A stretch of 64,000 nt of DNA, from NCBI GenBank assembly GCA_964641155.1, contig CAZXJO010000001.1:310001-374000 (forward strand), written 5' to 3'. The notes beneath the pieces were generated by a model. The model made no database searches. It was not told the DNA's origin and saw only the letters and a program-made list of their open reading frames with translations. The stretch is from DTCV01 sp964641155 (GTDB lineage Archaea > Thermoproteota > Thermoprotei_A > Sulfolobales > NBVN01). Position numbers and translations under genes: made by a program. This document shows positions 29,070 through 37,627 of this stretch, piece after piece; the first letter of the stretch is position 1; every line of letters starts with the position of its first letter.

Positions 29070-30190
29070 GTGAAGTTCTGAACCCTCATCACTACCTCCT
29101 CGTTCCAGCCCACTATAACCCTGATGTAACCCTCAAGCTTCCTGTCAAGCTCTGCGTCCCCTGTATCGATCCTCAAGGACTTCAATCCAAGGACCTTTTC
29201 ACGGGTTGCTATTACGATGATGTTTGACCATCCTACAGCCCTGAGCACGGAGGGTGATATCTGCTGATTACCCCTACCAAGTATGAAGCCTTGCCTACCT
29301 ATAGGTGTCAGCAGTATCTTGGCCTTCCCATAAACCTTCAACAACTTCAGTATTTCCTCTTCATTCAAGTCCTTACCGACTAATCTACCGTTAAAGAAGG
29401 CGTCAACACCTAACAACGTCTTATTAACACCTAACCTATCCGCTACTGCTTTAATGGTCGAGCCGGGACCTAATAAGTATAGGGTATCTGGCTCGATGAT
29501 GTTTTCGACCACGTATTCGGCTACTTCATCCTTATCCGCCTCCGAACTACTGCTGAAGTCCTTAGAAGGTACTAACAATCCCTTACACTGCGGCACCTTA
29601 GCGATACCGTAAACTCTGGTTCTAATGACGTCATCTTTCAATGACGCTTCATCAACATCCGCTATCTCACCTAACTCTATTTGGGCATCTCCTCCGATGA
29701 ATGAGGCCACGATCTCTGCAGCGGCTTCGGGGCTTGAGGCGAACACCCCAGAATACATCTTAACGCCTGAAGGTACGCCCAGTATGGGGAGTGAAGTGTT
29801 AACGACGTCGAATACGTCCCTAGCTGTGCCGTCACCGCCCACAAAAACTATTAAACCTACGCGCTCTCTAATCATCAGCTCACACGAACGTATCGTGTCC
29901 GCCCTGGAAGTTGTCTCACCGATATTGAGATCCAACACCTTAGCACGTTTGAAGAACTCCCTAACGTAATCCCAGCCCATACCTTTAGGGGGGACTACAA
30001 GCGTTAAATCATCTGCATACTCCCTCAGCTTCCTAAGGAATCTAAGGGCTCTGTGAGGGGCTACGGGCTTACTCCCCCTCCTTATAGCCTCCACGTATAG
30101 GTCCCCATCAGTCCCCTTCAACCCGACGCTACCTCCCATACCGGCTATGGGGTTCACTAAGAAGCCCACAGCGACATTACTTTCGCTCAA
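29066..30190 (-). CDS. ATP-NAD/AcoX kinase family protein
   Basis: About 374 residues. The ATP-NAD kinase fold is shown by FLVNPIAGMGG near the start and FVGGDGTARDVFD, then GVPSGVKMYSGVFA, followed by a C-terminal domain ending in ...VVGWNEEVVMRV. Members of this subgroup are predicted kinases of NAD or of unknown lipophilic/sugar substrates. The frame runs open to 30286, overlapping the divergent TFB-like gene, but a TATTATA box at about 30205-30213 would start transcription near 30187, so the TTG at 30190 is chosen as a leaderless start. Confidence 0.75.
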   Translation of the reverse strand: MSESNVAVGFLVNPIAGMGGSVGLKGTDGDLYVEAIRRGSKPVAPHRALRFLRKLREYADDLTLVVPPKGMGWDYVREFFKRAKVLDLNIGETTSRADTIRSCELMIRERVGLIVFVGGDGTARDVFDVVNTSLPILGVPSGVKMYSGVFASSPEAAAEIVASFIGGDAQIELGEIADVDEASLKDDVIRTRVYGIAKVPQCKGLLVPSKDFSSSSEADKDEVAEYVVENIIEPDTLYLLGPGSTIKAVADRLGVNKTLLGVDAFFNGRLVGKDLNEEEILKLLKVYGKAKILLTPIGRQGFILGRGNQQISPSVLRAVGWSNIIVIATREKVLGLKSLRIDTGDAELDRKLEGYIRVIVGWNEEVVMRVQNFT

Positions 30191-30265
30191 CCCACACACC
30201 CACAGGTATAATACTACAGCTACGTTATTAAGGAGTCTTAGTCGAGTGCCACCTCGGTGGTTCCC

Positions 30266-30907
30266 ATGCGATGCACTTACTGCCACTCAACGAACGTTGT
30301 GTGGGACTATGAGAGGGGGTGTGTAGTGTGTGGCGACTGCGGAACCGTGATAGACGTGATATACCAGTTCCACACACCTTTTAACCAGCGAGGAAACCAT
30401 GAATTTAGGTCTTCGAAGAAGGTTAGACAGAACCCGTCACTCAACAAGCACACAAGGATGTACTTAAAGCTTGTTAGGAAGGCTTCCGAGCACGGCCTGG
30501 TAGTAGATAACGACGTTTTTAAGAGGTATTCCTCAGGTCACTCACAGTTGGTGAAGGTGTTTAAGAAGCCTAACGTGGACCTCAACAGGTTAACCTCAGG
30601 TGAGCACGTGAAGCTGGTCTTGGACGTGATGAGAAAGTATCCTAGACTGGTGTCAAGGACTGATAGAGCTAAGGTGGCTCTGGCTAAGATTGCATTGAGC
30701 ATGCTTTCAGAGGACGGTCTAGATGTTAGGAAGCTGAGCAGTGAGTTAAGCATTAGTGAGGTACATCTGCGTAGGTTGCAGAAGATCGTGCTGGAAGAGT
30801 TCGAGTTCCTAGACGACGTTAGGACCTCGCTCCTCAACAACGCCAAAGAAGTGCACCGCCTGACCCCCTCACCCCTTAGGAGTGAGGCCTCCAGCTGTAA
30901 TACCTAA
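30266..30907 (+). CDS. mini TFIIB-like zinc-ribbon protein
   Basis: About 213 residues. The N-terminus is a complete TFIIB-type zinc ribbon: Cys3, Cys6, Cys22, Cys25 with the CVVCGDCGTVID turn. The following 60 residues are basic, and a helical region from about 130 to 190 (DVRKLSSELSISEVHLRRLQ) looks like one helix-turn-helix or a single reduced cyclin fold. A normal TFB has two cyclin repeats and about 300 residues, so this is either a shortened paralogue or another ribbon-HTH factor. The start ATG at 30266 has GGTGG just upstream; a GTG at 30257 is possible. Confidence 0.7.
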   Translation: MRCTYCHSTNVVWDYERGCVVCGDCGTVIDVIYQFHTPFNQRGNHEFRSSKKVRQNPSLNKHTRMYLKLVRKASEHGLVVDNDVFKRYSSGHSQLVKVFKKPNVDLNRLTSGEHVKLVLDVMRKYPRLVSRTDRAKVALAKIALSMLSEDGLDVRKLSSELSISEVHLRRLQKIVLEEFEFLDDVRTSLLNNAKEVHRLTPSPLRSEASSCNT

Positions 30908-31038
30908 CGTAAAAGGTGTAAGATGTTTCGGGTGTTGAACGATTTTGTATCATAGATGCTGAGTCAGGGTTTCGATATCCGTTAAGCTTATAAACTAGCT
31001 TTCTCACAATGCATTGATTAGGAGGATATAATAGAAAG

Positions 31039-31455
31039 ATGGCTCAAACCCAGATCGTAGGGGTAAGTGATCACGTATTAAACCCAGAGGGAATTGTCGG
31101 TAAGCACATATTTGCAAACCTCTACGACTTAGACCCAAGCCCTATCGGGGACGAAGAATTCCTCAGGAACTTGGTCAGGGAGGCTGCACGTCTAGCCAAC
31201 ATGACATTAGTTGAGTTGAAGTCATGGAAGGTTGAAGGCATTAAAGGAGGGGTCTCGGTGCTGGCACTAATTACCGAATCCCACATAGCGCTACATACGT
31301 GGGTCGAGTACAGGTACGCCACATTAGATATTTATACATGCGGCGAGAGGAGCGATCCTTGGACCGCGTTCGAATATGTAATTTCTGCGTTGAAACCTAA
31401 AACATTTAAAGTCAACTATTCGGATAGGTCATCAATCCCACCGAGGCAGTTCTAA
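31039..31455 (+). CDS. speD: pyruvoyl-dependent SpeD-family decarboxylase (AdoMet or arginine)
   Basis: 138 residues, the short prokaryotic proenzyme. Self-cleavage would occur between Glu80 and Ser81 (TESH), with His86 and Cys101 in the same spacing as the catalytic trio of the Thermotoga enzyme. It makes either decarboxylated AdoMet for spermidine, or, as in some crenarchaea where this fold was reassigned, agmatine from arginine. The C-terminal stretch that would separate the two was not resolved by eye. An agmatinase gene 1.7 kb away makes the arginine decarboxylase reading plausible. Confidence 0.85.
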   Translation: MAQTQIVGVSDHVLNPEGIVGKHIFANLYDLDPSPIGDEEFLRNLVREAARLANMTLVELKSWKVEGIKGGVSVLALITESHIALHTWVEYRYATLDIYTCGERSDPWTAFEYVISALKPKTFKVNYSDRSSIPPRQF

Positions 31456-31596
31456 ACAATAAACACGTTTTTCCCTCAATAGCATGAGCTTAAGCATTTT
31501 CGGCACAGGGCGCTTTTGACAAGTCATGTCTGAAGCTGAGCCATCGATTACTTCGTGACATCTGACCACTTTGCTACTGAGCAATTAAGCCGGAAG

Positions 31597-31700
31597 TGGA
31601 GCCGCCGCCGGGATTTGAACCCGGGACCTCCGCCTTACCAGGGCGGCGCCTAGTGTTTCGGCGTGGTACGCCGAAAGTCCACCCGCTGAGCTACGGCGGC
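31597..31700 (-). tRNA. tRNA-Thr(GGU) with D-arm intron
   Basis: Acceptor arms 31694-31700 and 31601-31607 pair over 7 bp, discriminator T, CCA encoded at 31597-31599. The anticodon loop CTGGTAA gives GGU. The gene is 101 nt before CCA, about 28 too long, and the excess lies in the D arm: removing 28 nt that fold into a perfect 9-bp hairpin (arms TTTCGGCGT and ACGCCGAAA) restores a GCTC/GAGC D stem. The splice site therefore appears non-canonical. Confidence 0.85.
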
Positions 31701-31898
31701 TCCACACACCTTACAATACGAGGTAAACTATATATGTTTTTATTTTGATATATACCGATGGCCATGACCCAACTCCTAACTCAAGCCTGCGGTTCTTCCT
31801 GAGGGCTTGTCGAAGGTGCTCAACATCAAAAAGGTGGGGGTTTCTATAAAGAAGAAAAACATTATGTGTTTGTTTAATCCTTTGGCTCTTCCTTTCGA

Positions 31899-32663
31899 CT
31901 ACTTAAGGACTCCTAAAGCCTTAAACGCGTCAGTGTATCCTCTTATCATGTAGGCTATGTCATGTCTTAAGGCTATAAAGTTAAATCCTTTCTTAACCTT
32001 ATCTAAAGCGTCCTGCGGGTCCGAGGTCATTATGCCGGCTATCTTACCAGCGGCTTTAGCGGCGTTTAAGATCTTACCCACTGCAGCTATGTATCTTGGG
32101 TTGTTGAACTCCTGGAATATCCCCAGCGATGCTGAAAGGTCGTTAGGACCTATGAATACGCCGTCAATTCCGTCAACCGCGACTATTTCCTCAATTTTGT
32201 TGAGTCCTTCCTCCGTCTCTATCTGAACTATTACCAGGATGTCCTCGTTGGCTTTCTTGAAGTATTCTTTAGCGCTCTGGAAGCCGTACATGATGCACCT
32301 TCTAGGTCCCACACCTCTAATACCTTGCGGGGGATATTTACATGCCTTAACTGCTTGTATTGCTTCTTCTTTATTGCTTACTTGGGGTACTACAATCCCT
32401 TGCGCGCCGGTGTCCAAAACCCTCTTAATTATTACGAAGTCATTCCACGGGACCCTAACGAGTGGTACAACGTTCGTGAATCTTAAGGGCATCATTAAGA
32501 ATTCCACGTCCTTAACATCTAATGGTGTGTGTTCCATATCTATGACGAACCAGTCAAATGGTAAGTTGGATAAGGCCTCAGTAACTTCCGGGTATCCCAA
32601 GGTGATCCAGGTGCCGTAGGTTACCTCACCCTTAGATACTTTCTCCTTAACCCTGTTAACCAT
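31899..32663 (-). CDS. HpcH/HpaI-family class II aldolase
   Basis: 254 residues of TIM-barrel type. The metal and catalytic residues typical of HpaI/RhmA enzymes are visible: VIDMEHT (Asp42, Glu44, His45), the VRVPW arginine near 70, QIETEEGL around 149 and GPNDLSASLG around 172. These enzymes reversibly cleave 2-keto-3-deoxy sugar acids or 4-hydroxy-2-oxo acids to pyruvate; the substrate is unknown. The ATG is about 30 bases after a TTTTTATTTTT box. It is monocistronic. Confidence 0.85.
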   Translation of the reverse strand: MVNRVKEKVSKGEVTYGTWITLGYPEVTEALSNLPFDWFVIDMEHTPLDVKDVEFLMMPLRFTNVVPLVRVPWNDFVIIKRVLDTGAQGIVVPQVSNKEEAIQAVKACKYPPQGIRGVGPRRCIMYGFQSAKEYFKKANEDILVIVQIETEEGLNKIEEIVAVDGIDGVFIGPNDLSASLGIFQEFNNPRYIAAVGKILNAAKAAGKIAGIMTSDPQDALDKVKKGFNFIALRHDIAYMIRGYTDAFKALGVLK

Positions 32664-33125
32664 TGAATCACCACACTAATCTAACTCCGAAAAATAAAAA
32701 GTTAACATGGAACGTCGGTAGTTCATCGTGGCTGACCGACCGAACCAGCCTTGAGGTTCGCCGTTCGCGGAGTTTTTACCGCTCACTTCGATAGGGATGG
32801 TTCGAGGGCTCCAGAATCGGTAGGTGTAGTAAGGGAGGGGAGCTGTGGCATAGGGACGTTGTTGCATGTTGGAACCTGTTTTTCAGAGCTCTGGGAGGTG
32901 ATGGGAGCAACGCTCCAAGCCCCTCAGAGCTAGGCGTAGATGTGTCCCGCATGCCGTTCGGGGTGAACGCCGCCCATGACCCCACAGAGGTACCGAAAAC
33001 CCTGTGGACGAGGTGGAAGTCCCTAGATGCAATAAACAAACATGAACACATATCAACGAGCATCTAGGGACAAACGTTGGTGAAGCTAACGATGGAGGAG
33101 GACTACGTAAAAATGACGGGAGGTA
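32664..33125. other. intergenic region with a run of stable hairpins
   Basis: 462 bases with no convincing reading frame; the few open frames have no family and overlap each other. From 32887 to 33071 four hairpins follow one another almost without gaps (see the ncRNA entry). The left third (32700-32880) also has repeated GACCGA/CGGT-like stretches but I could not pair it securely. Confidence 0.5.
32887..33071 (+). ncRNA. candidate structured RNA (strand uncertain)
   Basis: Four hairpins in a row: (1) 32887-32893 with 32925-32931, 7 bp, containing an inner 5-bp GGAGC/GCTCC stem; (2) 32933-32937 with 32967-32971, 5 bp, inner CCCG/CGGG; (3) 32982-32991 with 32999-33007, 9 bp with one bulged A; (4) 33019-33030 with 33060-33071, a perfect 12-bp stem with a 29-base loop. 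The density of stems in otherwise empty DNA suggests an RNA gene. I could not match it to RNase P or SRP RNA. Strand cannot be set because hairpins read the same on both. Confidence 0.35.
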
Positions 33126-34043
33126 CTATGAATCCCGAGCACGACGAATCTCTGCATAGATCATGGCAATTACTTCGTTGATTATTTTAGCAGCTACTGC
33201 GGAGGATGTCGTCGATGGGTCATAATGTGGGGAAAGTTCTACCACGTCAAAAGCTATGAACCTCTCATCAACTACCGCCTGGAGGATGTCGAGCAGCTCG
33301 GTGGGTGAGATCCCCTCAGGCTCAGGTGTTGTAACGCCTGGAGCGTAAGCCGGGTCGAGGACATCTAGATCAACGCTCAGGTACACCTTAGAGCAATCCT
33401 CTAGCGATTTAGCTATGTTCCTACTAATTTCTCTGAAGCCTAGGTTCTTAATGTGTGCTGAGGTAAAGTACCTGATACCCAAGGACTTCAGGTCCTTATA
33501 TTCCTCGTACGAAATCGCTCTAACGCCGACTAAGCTGACCTTATTGCCTCCCAACAATTCATATATCCTCCTATTCACACATGCATGACTGGTCTTACTC
33601 CCCAAATACTCGTACCTGAAGTCGCTATGTGAATCGAAGCAGAGGTAACATAAATCACTTCCCAAAGCTTTTACCACCCCCTTCACAACGCCTAGAGTTG
33701 AAGTATGCTCACCGCCTATAGCCACTGTCCTTAACCCGTCGCCGATCAATTCTGAGAAAACGTTCTCGATGATGTTCAGAGCCCTGGGCACGTCCCCATG
33801 AGGCATTACCACGTCGCCCAAGTCCGCTATAGGGATGTCCTCAACGTTTACCAACGATCTGAGTGAGAATAACTCCAGTGACTGGGAAACCAGTCTGACA
33901 TGTAGTGGGGCAAACCTACATCCAGGCCTGAAGCTTGATGTGGAGTCTAAGGGAACCCCAACTACTGCGAAGAGGGGCTTATCAGCCTTCGAGCTAATCC
34001 CGTTAAATACGTAGGGGGTTTTAGCTATGTAGAGTTCCTTCAT
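33126..34043 (-). CDS. speB: agmatinase / ureohydrolase
   Basis: 305 residues. All manganese-site motifs of the arginase/agmatinase family are present: GGEHT (His113), DSHSD (Asp137, His139, Asp141) and SVDLDVLDP (Asp225, Asp227). It hydrolyses agmatine to putrescine and urea, or less likely arginine or formiminoglutamate. Together with the SpeD-family gene at 31.0 kb it fits a polyamine route through agmatine. Single gene, divergent from glycyl-tRNA synthetase. Confidence 0.88.
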   Translation of the reverse strand: MKELYIAKTPYVFNGISSKADKPLFAVVGVPLDSTSSFRPGCRFAPLHVRLVSQSLELFSLRSLVNVEDIPIADLGDVVMPHGDVPRALNIIENVFSELIGDGLRTVAIGGEHTSTLGVVKGVVKALGSDLCYLCFDSHSDFRYEYLGSKTSHACVNRRIYELLGGNKVSLVGVRAISYEEYKDLKSLGIRYFTSAHIKNLGFREISRNIAKSLEDCSKVYLSVDLDVLDPAYAPGVTTPEPEGISPTELLDILQAVVDERFIAFDVVELSPHYDPSTTSSAVAAKIINEVIAMIYAEIRRARDS

Positions 34044-34233
34044 TCGAACCCGACCTCATGGTGGACGGTGTTCTCGAGTGCCAAACCATTCACCAACTAA
34101 TGAGAGGCTGTTCACTCACTAAATATTTTGCTATTACTGTCCCTCATCCCAAACCTTAAGGTGAGGACTCCGGTGAGGCATTGGATTCTGTTTATAAGGG
34201 ATTCAACCCTATTTACTTATATGGTCTGTGAAG

Positions 34234-35967
34234 ATGGGTGTGAGCGATAAGTATGATAAGGTTGTCGAACTGGCTAAGAGGAGGGGGTTTTTCTGGCCGT
34301 CGTATGAGATTTACGGCGGTGTGGCGGGTTTATACGACTTAGGCCCTCTAGGTACGTTGCTTAAGAATAGGATCGTTGAGAAGTGGCGGGAATGGTTCGT
34401 GAGGAGGCATCAGGATCTGGTCGTAGAGATTGAAACGCCCATGATCACGCCTTACAAGGTCTTAGAGGCAAGCGGGCATGTAAAGCACTTCACGGATCCG
34501 GTGGTCGAGTGTCTGAGGTGTGGTAGGAAGTTTAGGGCTGACCAACTTATTGAGGAGCGCTTGAACATCAAGGTGGAAGGGATGGACGTTGATGAAATCA
34601 CTAAGGTCATACGTGAGGGTGAAGTTAAATGTCCTGCATGCGGTGGCGACCTAAGCGATGCGAGGCTGTTTAACCTCCTTTTCACGACAACTATAGGTCC
34701 TTACTCCCAGGACGTGGGATATTTAAGACCTGAATCAGCTCAAGGAATATTCACATCGTTTAAGCGTGTTTACGAGGCATTCAGGGAGAGATTGCCAATA
34801 GGTATAGCACAGATCGGTAGGGTTGCGAGGAACGAGATCTCACCTAGGCAAGGCATGGTGAGGCTTAGGGAGTTCACCATAATGGAGGTCGAGTTCTTCT
34901 TCGACCCTGAGAACCCCTCATGCGACCTACTAGATAGGTGTGAGGGTAAGTTAAGACTGTTAACAGCCGATGAAAGGGTTAAGGGAGTTAATGACCCCTT
35001 CGAGTTAGGTGTTAAGGAGGCCTTAGAACTTGGGGTCATTAAAACGCCTTGGACAGCTTATTGGATGTGCATTGCGAGGAACTTCGTTAAGGAGTTGGGT
35101 ATCCCGGAGAGCCAGATGTACTTTGAAGAGAAACTACCTCATGAAAAAGCGCATTACTCAGCACAAACCTTCGACCAATTAGTTAGGATCAGTAGGTGGG
35201 GATGGATTGAGGTTTCAGGACATGCCTACAGAACCGATTACGACCTATCCATGCATATGAAGCACAGCGGTCAGGACCTTAGGGTGTTTAAGAGATATGA
35301 TAAACCAGTCATAGTCAAAACTCAAAAAGTGATTGTTAATAAGGCGCTAATAGGTAAGATGTTTAAGGAAAGATCAGCAGATGTGTTGAACGCTTTGTCA
35401 TCCATTGACTTAAACACTTTAAGGTCTTTACTTGCGGATGGTGGGGAATACGTGAGACTTGGTGACTTCCTAATACCTAGGGACGCGATCACCGTTCAGG
35501 AGGTATCTGAGAAAATAAGTGGGAAGCACATAATACCCCACGTTGTTGAGCCCTCCTTCGGTGCTGAGAGGTTGTTGCTGGTCGTTCTAGATAATTCGTA
35601 TAGTGAGGAAGAGGGTAGGGTAGTTCTAAGGCTGCCGAGGGATTTAGCACCCATCCAAGTGGCTGTGTACCCATTAGTTAACGAGAGGGCTTTGGAGTTA
35701 AGGGCTAGGCAGATGTATGATGAGTTTGTTAAGAGTGGGTTCTACGTCATTTATGACGACTCCGGATCCATCGGTAGGAGGTACGCAAGGGCTGACGAGA
35801 TCGGGGTCCCAGTAGCTGTGACGGTAGACCACCAAACGTTAGAAGACTCCACGGTAACCCTACGTGACAGGGATTCTAAGGCTCAAATCAGGGTTAAAGA
35901 GGATGAAGTGGTTGCGAAGGTGGCAAGCTTCCTCTCAAGCTCTTTAGACATAACGCAGCTCAAGTAG
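34234..35967 (+). CDS. glyS: glycyl-tRNA synthetase (class II, alpha2)
   Basis: About 577 residues. Class II fold with the FFWPSYEIYGGVAGLYDLGPLG opening, motif 2 region with GIAQIGRVARNEISPRQG, and a C-terminal anticodon-binding domain from about 470 (APIQVAVYPLV, then SGSIGRRYARADEIGVP). A zinc-like insertion CLRCG..CPACG lies around residues 90-150. It charges tRNA-Gly. ATG at 34234 is preferred; a GTG two codons earlier is in frame. Confidence 0.95.
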   Translation: MGVSDKYDKVVELAKRRGFFWPSYEIYGGVAGLYDLGPLGTLLKNRIVEKWREWFVRRHQDLVVEIETPMITPYKVLEASGHVKHFTDPVVECLRCGRKFRADQLIEERLNIKVEGMDVDEITKVIREGEVKCPACGGDLSDARLFNLLFTTTIGPYSQDVGYLRPESAQGIFTSFKRVYEAFRERLPIGIAQIGRVARNEISPRQGMVRLREFTIMEVEFFFDPENPSCDLLDRCEGKLRLLTADERVKGVNDPFELGVKEALELGVIKTPWTAYWMCIARNFVKELGIPESQMYFEEKLPHEKAHYSAQTFDQLVRISRWGWIEVSGHAYRTDYDLSMHMKHSGQDLRVFKRYDKPVIVKTQKVIVNKALIGKMFKERSADVLNALSSIDLNTLRSLLADGGEYVRLGDFLIPRDAITVQEVSEKISGKHIIPHVVEPSFGAERLLLVVLDNSYSEEEGRVVLRLPRDLAPIQVAVYPLVNERALELRARQMYDEFVKSGFYVIYDDSGSIGRRYARADEIGVPVAVTVDHQTLEDSTVTLRDRDSKAQIRVKEDEVVAKVASFLSSSLDITQLK

Positions 35968-36062
35968 CCCCTCAGCAGTCGGTGTTTAGGCAATGGAGGT
36001 AGACCTTTAAAGCCGCGCGACGTCTTTAATCCTTAAATAATTCTCAACCCGAATTTAATACG

Positions 36063-36425
36063 GTGAACCCGCTGTCTGGGACGCAGGGTGAGGAGAAGAC
36101 AGCCAAGAGGGATATAAAGTCATTAGTGGCTGTAGTTCCTCCTCCACAGTCGCTAATGGATAAGCAGTCAAAACCAAAGGAAAGGAGGATTAGGTTGAAG
36201 TACAGCGAATCAGTGAAACCTGATGAATTACGCGTACCTAAAGCACTTGCCGATGAGTTAGGGATTAAGGACTCGGTCTGCGTCGTGGTTGGTGGAAGGA
36301 GGGTTGCAGGATTTAAGCCCGTAGTGGACGAGAAACTACCCCCTAACGAAGTGTTAGGGAACCCAGAGGTTATGAAGTCTAAGGGAATAGCCGACAACAG
36401 CATAGTAACGGTCAGAGGCTCCTAA
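36063..36425 (+). CDS. uncharacterised protein, first of the EndA gene group
   Basis: 120 residues. The N-terminal 45 residues are low complexity and basic; the rest has VPKALADELGIKDSVCVVVGGRRVAGFKPV, a beta-rich pattern reminiscent of small double-psi or AbrB-like barrels, but not a firm match. It is followed with no gap by the next gene (TAA then ATG). Function unknown. Confidence 0.6.
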   Translation: MNPLSGTQGEEKTAKRDIKSLVAVVPPPQSLMDKQSKPKERRIRLKYSESVKPDELRVPKALADELGIKDSVCVVVGGRRVAGFKPVVDEKLPPNEVLGNPEVMKSKGIADNSIVTVRGS

Positions 36426-36866
36426 ATGGCATATCTTGACGTACTTAAAGAAGTTCAGGAAACTACGCTGACCCATGAGAGGCTTTTAAATAGGTTGAGA
36501 TCTGAGTTAAGTAAGTTCAGTAGGGGTTCCTCAGGGGAGGAGTCCGTTAAGGAGTTAGTGGAGGATCTGAGGCATAATAGAAGGGCCTACCTCAACCTAA
36601 CCGTCCTCATATACGGGAAAGGAAAGGCTCCAAATAGCTTAAGCGAAGACGTCTACACGTTACTTGAATACAACATTCTAGTAGCCTTCAACAACGAGCT
36701 AGAGTTGCTGAGCAAGGTATCTAAGTACGTGCGGGAAGGTAGGATGAAGCTTATGTCGTTGGAGGACTTACTCAACGACATAGAGACGGTAAACAACATA
36801 ATCAATCACTTCAGTAGAGCCATCAACGCAGCTAGGTCTGGGAAAGGCGTTCCAAACCCTGAGTAG
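36426..36866 (+). CDS. uncharacterised helical protein
   Basis: 146 residues, almost entirely predicted helix, with heptad-like runs such as LLNRLRSELSKFSR and DLLNDIETVNNIINHF, so probably a coiled-coil or helical bundle. No recognisable family. The ATG follows directly on the stop of the previous gene, so the two are coexpressed. The helical character recalls the PhoU-like protein that comes next, but I see no sequence match. Confidence 0.6.
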   Translation: MAYLDVLKEVQETTLTHERLLNRLRSELSKFSRGSSGEESVKELVEDLRHNRRAYLNLTVLIYGKGKAPNSLSEDVYTLLEYNILVAFNNELELLSKVSKYVREGRMKLMSLEDLLNDIETVNNIINHFSRAINAARSGKGVPNPE

Positions 36867-36932
36867 GGTTAACTCAGCTAATGCAATACACATATATATC
36901 CGGTTAGAACTTCATAGTGTGGTAATGTCATT

Positions 36933-37625
36933 ATGAGTGAGGAGGCTTTGAGGCTTGAGTTGGGTATTGGAAGTAATGAGAGCATAGCTGAGTCAAACAT
37001 CGTTGAGAGAGTTAAGGGACTTATCAGGGACGTGATGGCGGAGTTTAGGGAAGTGATGAGCCAGATCAAAGACTTAAGTGAGGGCAAGCTGGAAGTAGTT
37101 AAGGTAAGGCATGAGAGGATAAGAAGCATTAAGAACAGCATTGAGAACAACACAATAACGATCGTAGATTACATTACTAGGGTTTCACCCGCCTTAATCC
37201 ATAAGGACATATACGTATCAATAGTTAACGGCATATTGAGGTGCGCTGAGAGCTGTGAGGCTACTTCGTACAGAGCTTTTGCCCTCTCAATTAAAGGTCA
37301 GACCAAGATAAGCGACATGCTCTACCTGCTTCTGGAGTCGATGATCAAGGGCAGTATTAACATGTTGGAGGAGCTTGACAACATGCTCACCTTAATTTCC
37401 GTGAATCCGCGGAAGGTTGGGGAGGTATACAATAGCGTAGTAAAGTTGGAGGACAGCGTTGATGATTTCTACAGGCACGCGTTGGTTGAGGTGGTGAAGT
37501 CTAAGGAACTTGACGCCGGTAGCTTAGTCCTCATGAAGGAGTTAATCGATAAGTTAGAGGATGCGGCGGACCATTTAAAGGACGTAGGCACCAACTTAAG
37601 GTATATATCACTCCACAGGATTTGA
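36933..37625 (+). CDS. PhoU-like (DUF47) helical protein
   Basis: 230 residues forming two three-helix bundles, with the acidic/aromatic helices typical of PhoU/DUF47 proteins (ESCEATSYRAFALSIKGQ in the middle, LIDKLEDAADHLKDVGTNLRYI near the end). Family members bind metal-phosphate clusters and regulate phosphate uptake or form accessory partners of phosphate permeases; no phosphate transporter is adjacent. The stop overlaps the frame of the tRNA endonuclease gene. Confidence 0.7.
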   Translation: MSEEALRLELGIGSNESIAESNIVERVKGLIRDVMAEFREVMSQIKDLSEGKLEVVKVRHERIRSIKNSIENNTITIVDYITRVSPALIHKDIYVSIVNGILRCAESCEATSYRAFALSIKGQTKISDMLYLLLESMIKGSINMLEELDNMLTLISVNPRKVGEVYNSVVKLEDSVDDFYRHALVEVVKSKELDAGSLVLMKELIDKLEDAADHLKDVGTNLRYISLHRI

Positions 37626-37627
37626 AA

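Noticed and set aside
32676..33063. Several short open frames between the aldolase and agmatinase genes
   Set aside because: They overlap each other on both strands, have no family features, and the DNA is better explained by hairpins.
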